This document shows, piece by piece, positions 62,495-64,000 of a stretch of 64,000 bases of DNA. The notes beneath the pieces are model-generated. The model saw only the letters and a list, made by a program, of their open reading frames with translations. It did not search any database and had not been told where the DNA came from. The position numbers and the translations under genes were made by a program. The stretch spans positions 684,001-748,000 of the forward strand of contig CM074135.1 in NCBI GenBank assembly GCA_037178625.1, written 5' to 3'. The first letter of the stretch is position 1. Every line of letters begins with the position of its first letter. The stretch comes from Skeletonema tropicum (Eukaryota; Bacillariophyta; Thalassiosirophyceae; Thalassiosirales; Thalassiosiraceae).

Positions 62495-63358
62495 CTCAGC
62501 GCAAGAGCGTAACGTGCAGATCATCCAAATATATCTAACGTATGAAGGGTCATTGATTATAAATGTCCGATGGAACCCCCCCAGCCAATTTTCACTGCGC
62601 AGATTTCGTACCTTCTTTTTTTCTTTTGTTCCATTGGAACCATTGTCGGCAACATAGTTTTCCGCATGGATAGCGGAGTGTGGCTTGGTTTCGCTCATGT
62701 TGGATGGTGGTTGTTGTATGTTGGGGGCGGGTATGTCGGCTGTGCAGTTATTCAAGTGTTTTATTGTACTGTGCCGGATCTATCAAAAACAGGATTGCGC
62801 GAGGTGGTGGTTCTTGGGGTTGATTTTGAATTTGCATGTGCAAAATAATGCTTGTGCGGATCGGATGTGATGACGTGCGCGATGGAAGATTGCAGCCGGA
62901 TGCATGAAGATATGGGGGTAAATTACTCATTTTAGAGGGCATAGCCCCCGTTAATTAGAATGAGCTAGATCGAATTTAGTAAATCTAAGCCCTCTTTTTG
63001 ATCTTGGATGAGATCATACTATTCCTACATACTTAGCCCACCCGGCGGTCCGTGATTTAGACAGCTATCAGTGGTCGTGAAATTGTGTGTGCAACTTTAT
63101 TTACCCTTGTGTGCAACAAGACAACTTTTGTCCTTGGCGGTTTTGAAAGTTCGCTATCCAATCGCTGAATATCTTCCTCTTCCACGTGACAAGTTGATTT
63201 GAAGATCGCTTTTGCTCTCGATTTCGCACATCGAATCGAGTTGATGTTGAATACAGAATACAGCTTTCACTGCTGTTGTTGCAGAACCCTTTCTATTGCA
63301 TCGGTCTACTCCTCTCATTCGTCCAGCGGTGTCTCGCTTGTCTAATTCTTGAATAATA
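62495..63358. other. gap upstream of PP2C and ALB3/YidC genes
   Basis: About 860 bp. It may include the missing first exon of the PP2C gene on the minus strand and contains the promoter of the ALB3-like gene. No other gene is supported. Confidence 0.45.
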
Positions 63359-64000
63359 ATGAAATACCTTTACCTATCATGGGCTGCGGCAGTAGCTTCC
63401 CTCCCTATGAGGAGCTCTGCATTCGCTCCATCATCCAGCCAGCAGCGAACAAACAGAATGTCGACAGCTCGGAACGTGATGATGCCAGAAATTCATGATT
63501 TACAAAACTCATGCATCATGGATAATCATGATGTTTTCATTGCACAAATGTCCAATTGGATAGCCGATGCTGCCGCGGCTACAGCAGACGCCCCAGTGGA
63601 TAAACTTGCAACAGACAATGAATTGTGGGAAAAGTACATCTCGATTTACAAGGGTGGATTGGCATTCGTTCACGATAATATCGTCGATGAGCCGCTCCGA
63701 AAGATGGGAATTACACAAACTTGGGGACCATCCATCTTTCTCTTTACGGCGGCGGTTCGTTCGCTCCTCATTCCATTTTCCATCCAACAAAACAAATCTT
63801 CCGAGTATATGAAGGCGTTGAAACCATACACAAAGAAAATTAAGGACAAGTATGCAGATGAGAATATGAGGAACCGCGCCACTGCCAAATTGTATGAGGA
63901 TGCCCAGCAGAACCCTTTGGCTGGGTGTATTACGTCCTTTGCGCAGATTCCAATCTTTTTAGGATTGTACCGTTCGGTAACTCGTCTTGCAGCCGAGGGT
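63359..64000 (+). CDS. ALB3: ALB3/YidC/Oxa1-family thylakoid membrane insertase, 5' part
   Basis: Open from the ATG at 63359 to the window edge (214 codons). The N-terminus is a two-part plastid presequence (MKYLYLSWAAAVASLPMRSS, then AFAPSS). The mature part has the family pattern: WGPSIFLFTAAVRSLLIPFS, IQQNKSSEYMKALKPYTKKI, KLYEDAQQNPLAGCITSFAQ and IPIFLGLYRS. In plastids such proteins insert light-harvesting and other proteins into thylakoids, with cpSRP. The rest of the protein lies beyond the window. Confidence 0.93.
   Translation, partial: MKYLYLSWAAAVASLPMRSSAFAPSSSQQRTNRMSTARNVMMPEIHDLQNSCIMDNHDVFIAQMSNWIADAAAATADAPVDKLATDNELWEKYISIYKGGLAFVHDNIVDEPLRKMGITQTWGPSIFLFTAAVRSLLIPFSIQQNKSSEYMKALKPYTKKIKDKYADENMRNRATAKLYEDAQQNPLAGCITSFAQIPIFLGLYRSVTRLAAEG

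Overview
This window is nuclear DNA from a diatom or a close stramenopile alga. Four observations point there. A fucoxanthin chlorophyll a/c-type antenna protein, an ALB3/YidC-type thylakoid insertase and a cupin start with two-part plastid presequences (signal peptide, then a Phe-containing 'AFAP/GFAP/AFQ' cleavage motif), and two further genes look similar. A metacaspase has the p10-before-p20 order of type III enzymes, known from algae with complex plastids. Introns are few and short (about 80-170 bp, GT-AG). Genes are small and closely packed on both strands.

Layout. 1-4.9 kb: C-terminus of an EDR2/DUF1336 protein, a MAPEG protein, a coiled-coil protein and a secretory TPR-methyltransferase. 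5-6.2 kb: casein kinase 2 alpha. 6.57-8.87 kb: a Mutator-like transposon with near-perfect 39-bp inverted ends and an interrupted transposase. 9-18 kb: PIG-C, a class I-like histone deacetylase, a plastid cupin, an SLC35B1-type transporter, a small membrane protein and the antenna protein. 18.3-30.8 kb: a giant FG-nucleoporin locus carrying RanBP2-type zinc fingers, a cyclophilin domain, a coiled coil and FG tails, with 1170-bp and 324-bp internal tandem repeats. 30.9-40 kb: a proline-iminopeptidase-like hydrolase, a triose-phosphate-type translocator, three coiled-coil genes and a SET-domain methyltransferase. 40.6-49.3 kb: an IQ/C1-like protein, a type III metacaspase, a membrane RING-H2 protein and an AP2 factor. 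49.3-54.7 kb: a 5.3-kb gene desert with two complete MITEs (both flanked by TA) and other repeat debris. 54.7-64 kb: a second AP2 factor paralogous to the first, a secreted two-domain membrane protein, a PP2C phosphatase and the ALB3/YidC start.

Several otherwise well-conserved genes (nucleoporin, iminopeptidase, translocator, SET protein, deacetylase) are broken by single-base frame changes. Where intact repeat copies allow comparison, the change is usually one extra base. Uncorrected long-read errors are the simplest explanation, so those genes are described as single loci rather than as pseudogenes.

The most interesting items are the nucleoporin locus, which combines domains resembling Nup214 with domains typical of animal RanBP2/Nup358; the complete small Mutator element; and the two TA-flanked MITEs, one with Stowaway-like ends. 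No operon-like organisation, CRISPR array, rRNA or tRNA gene was found.
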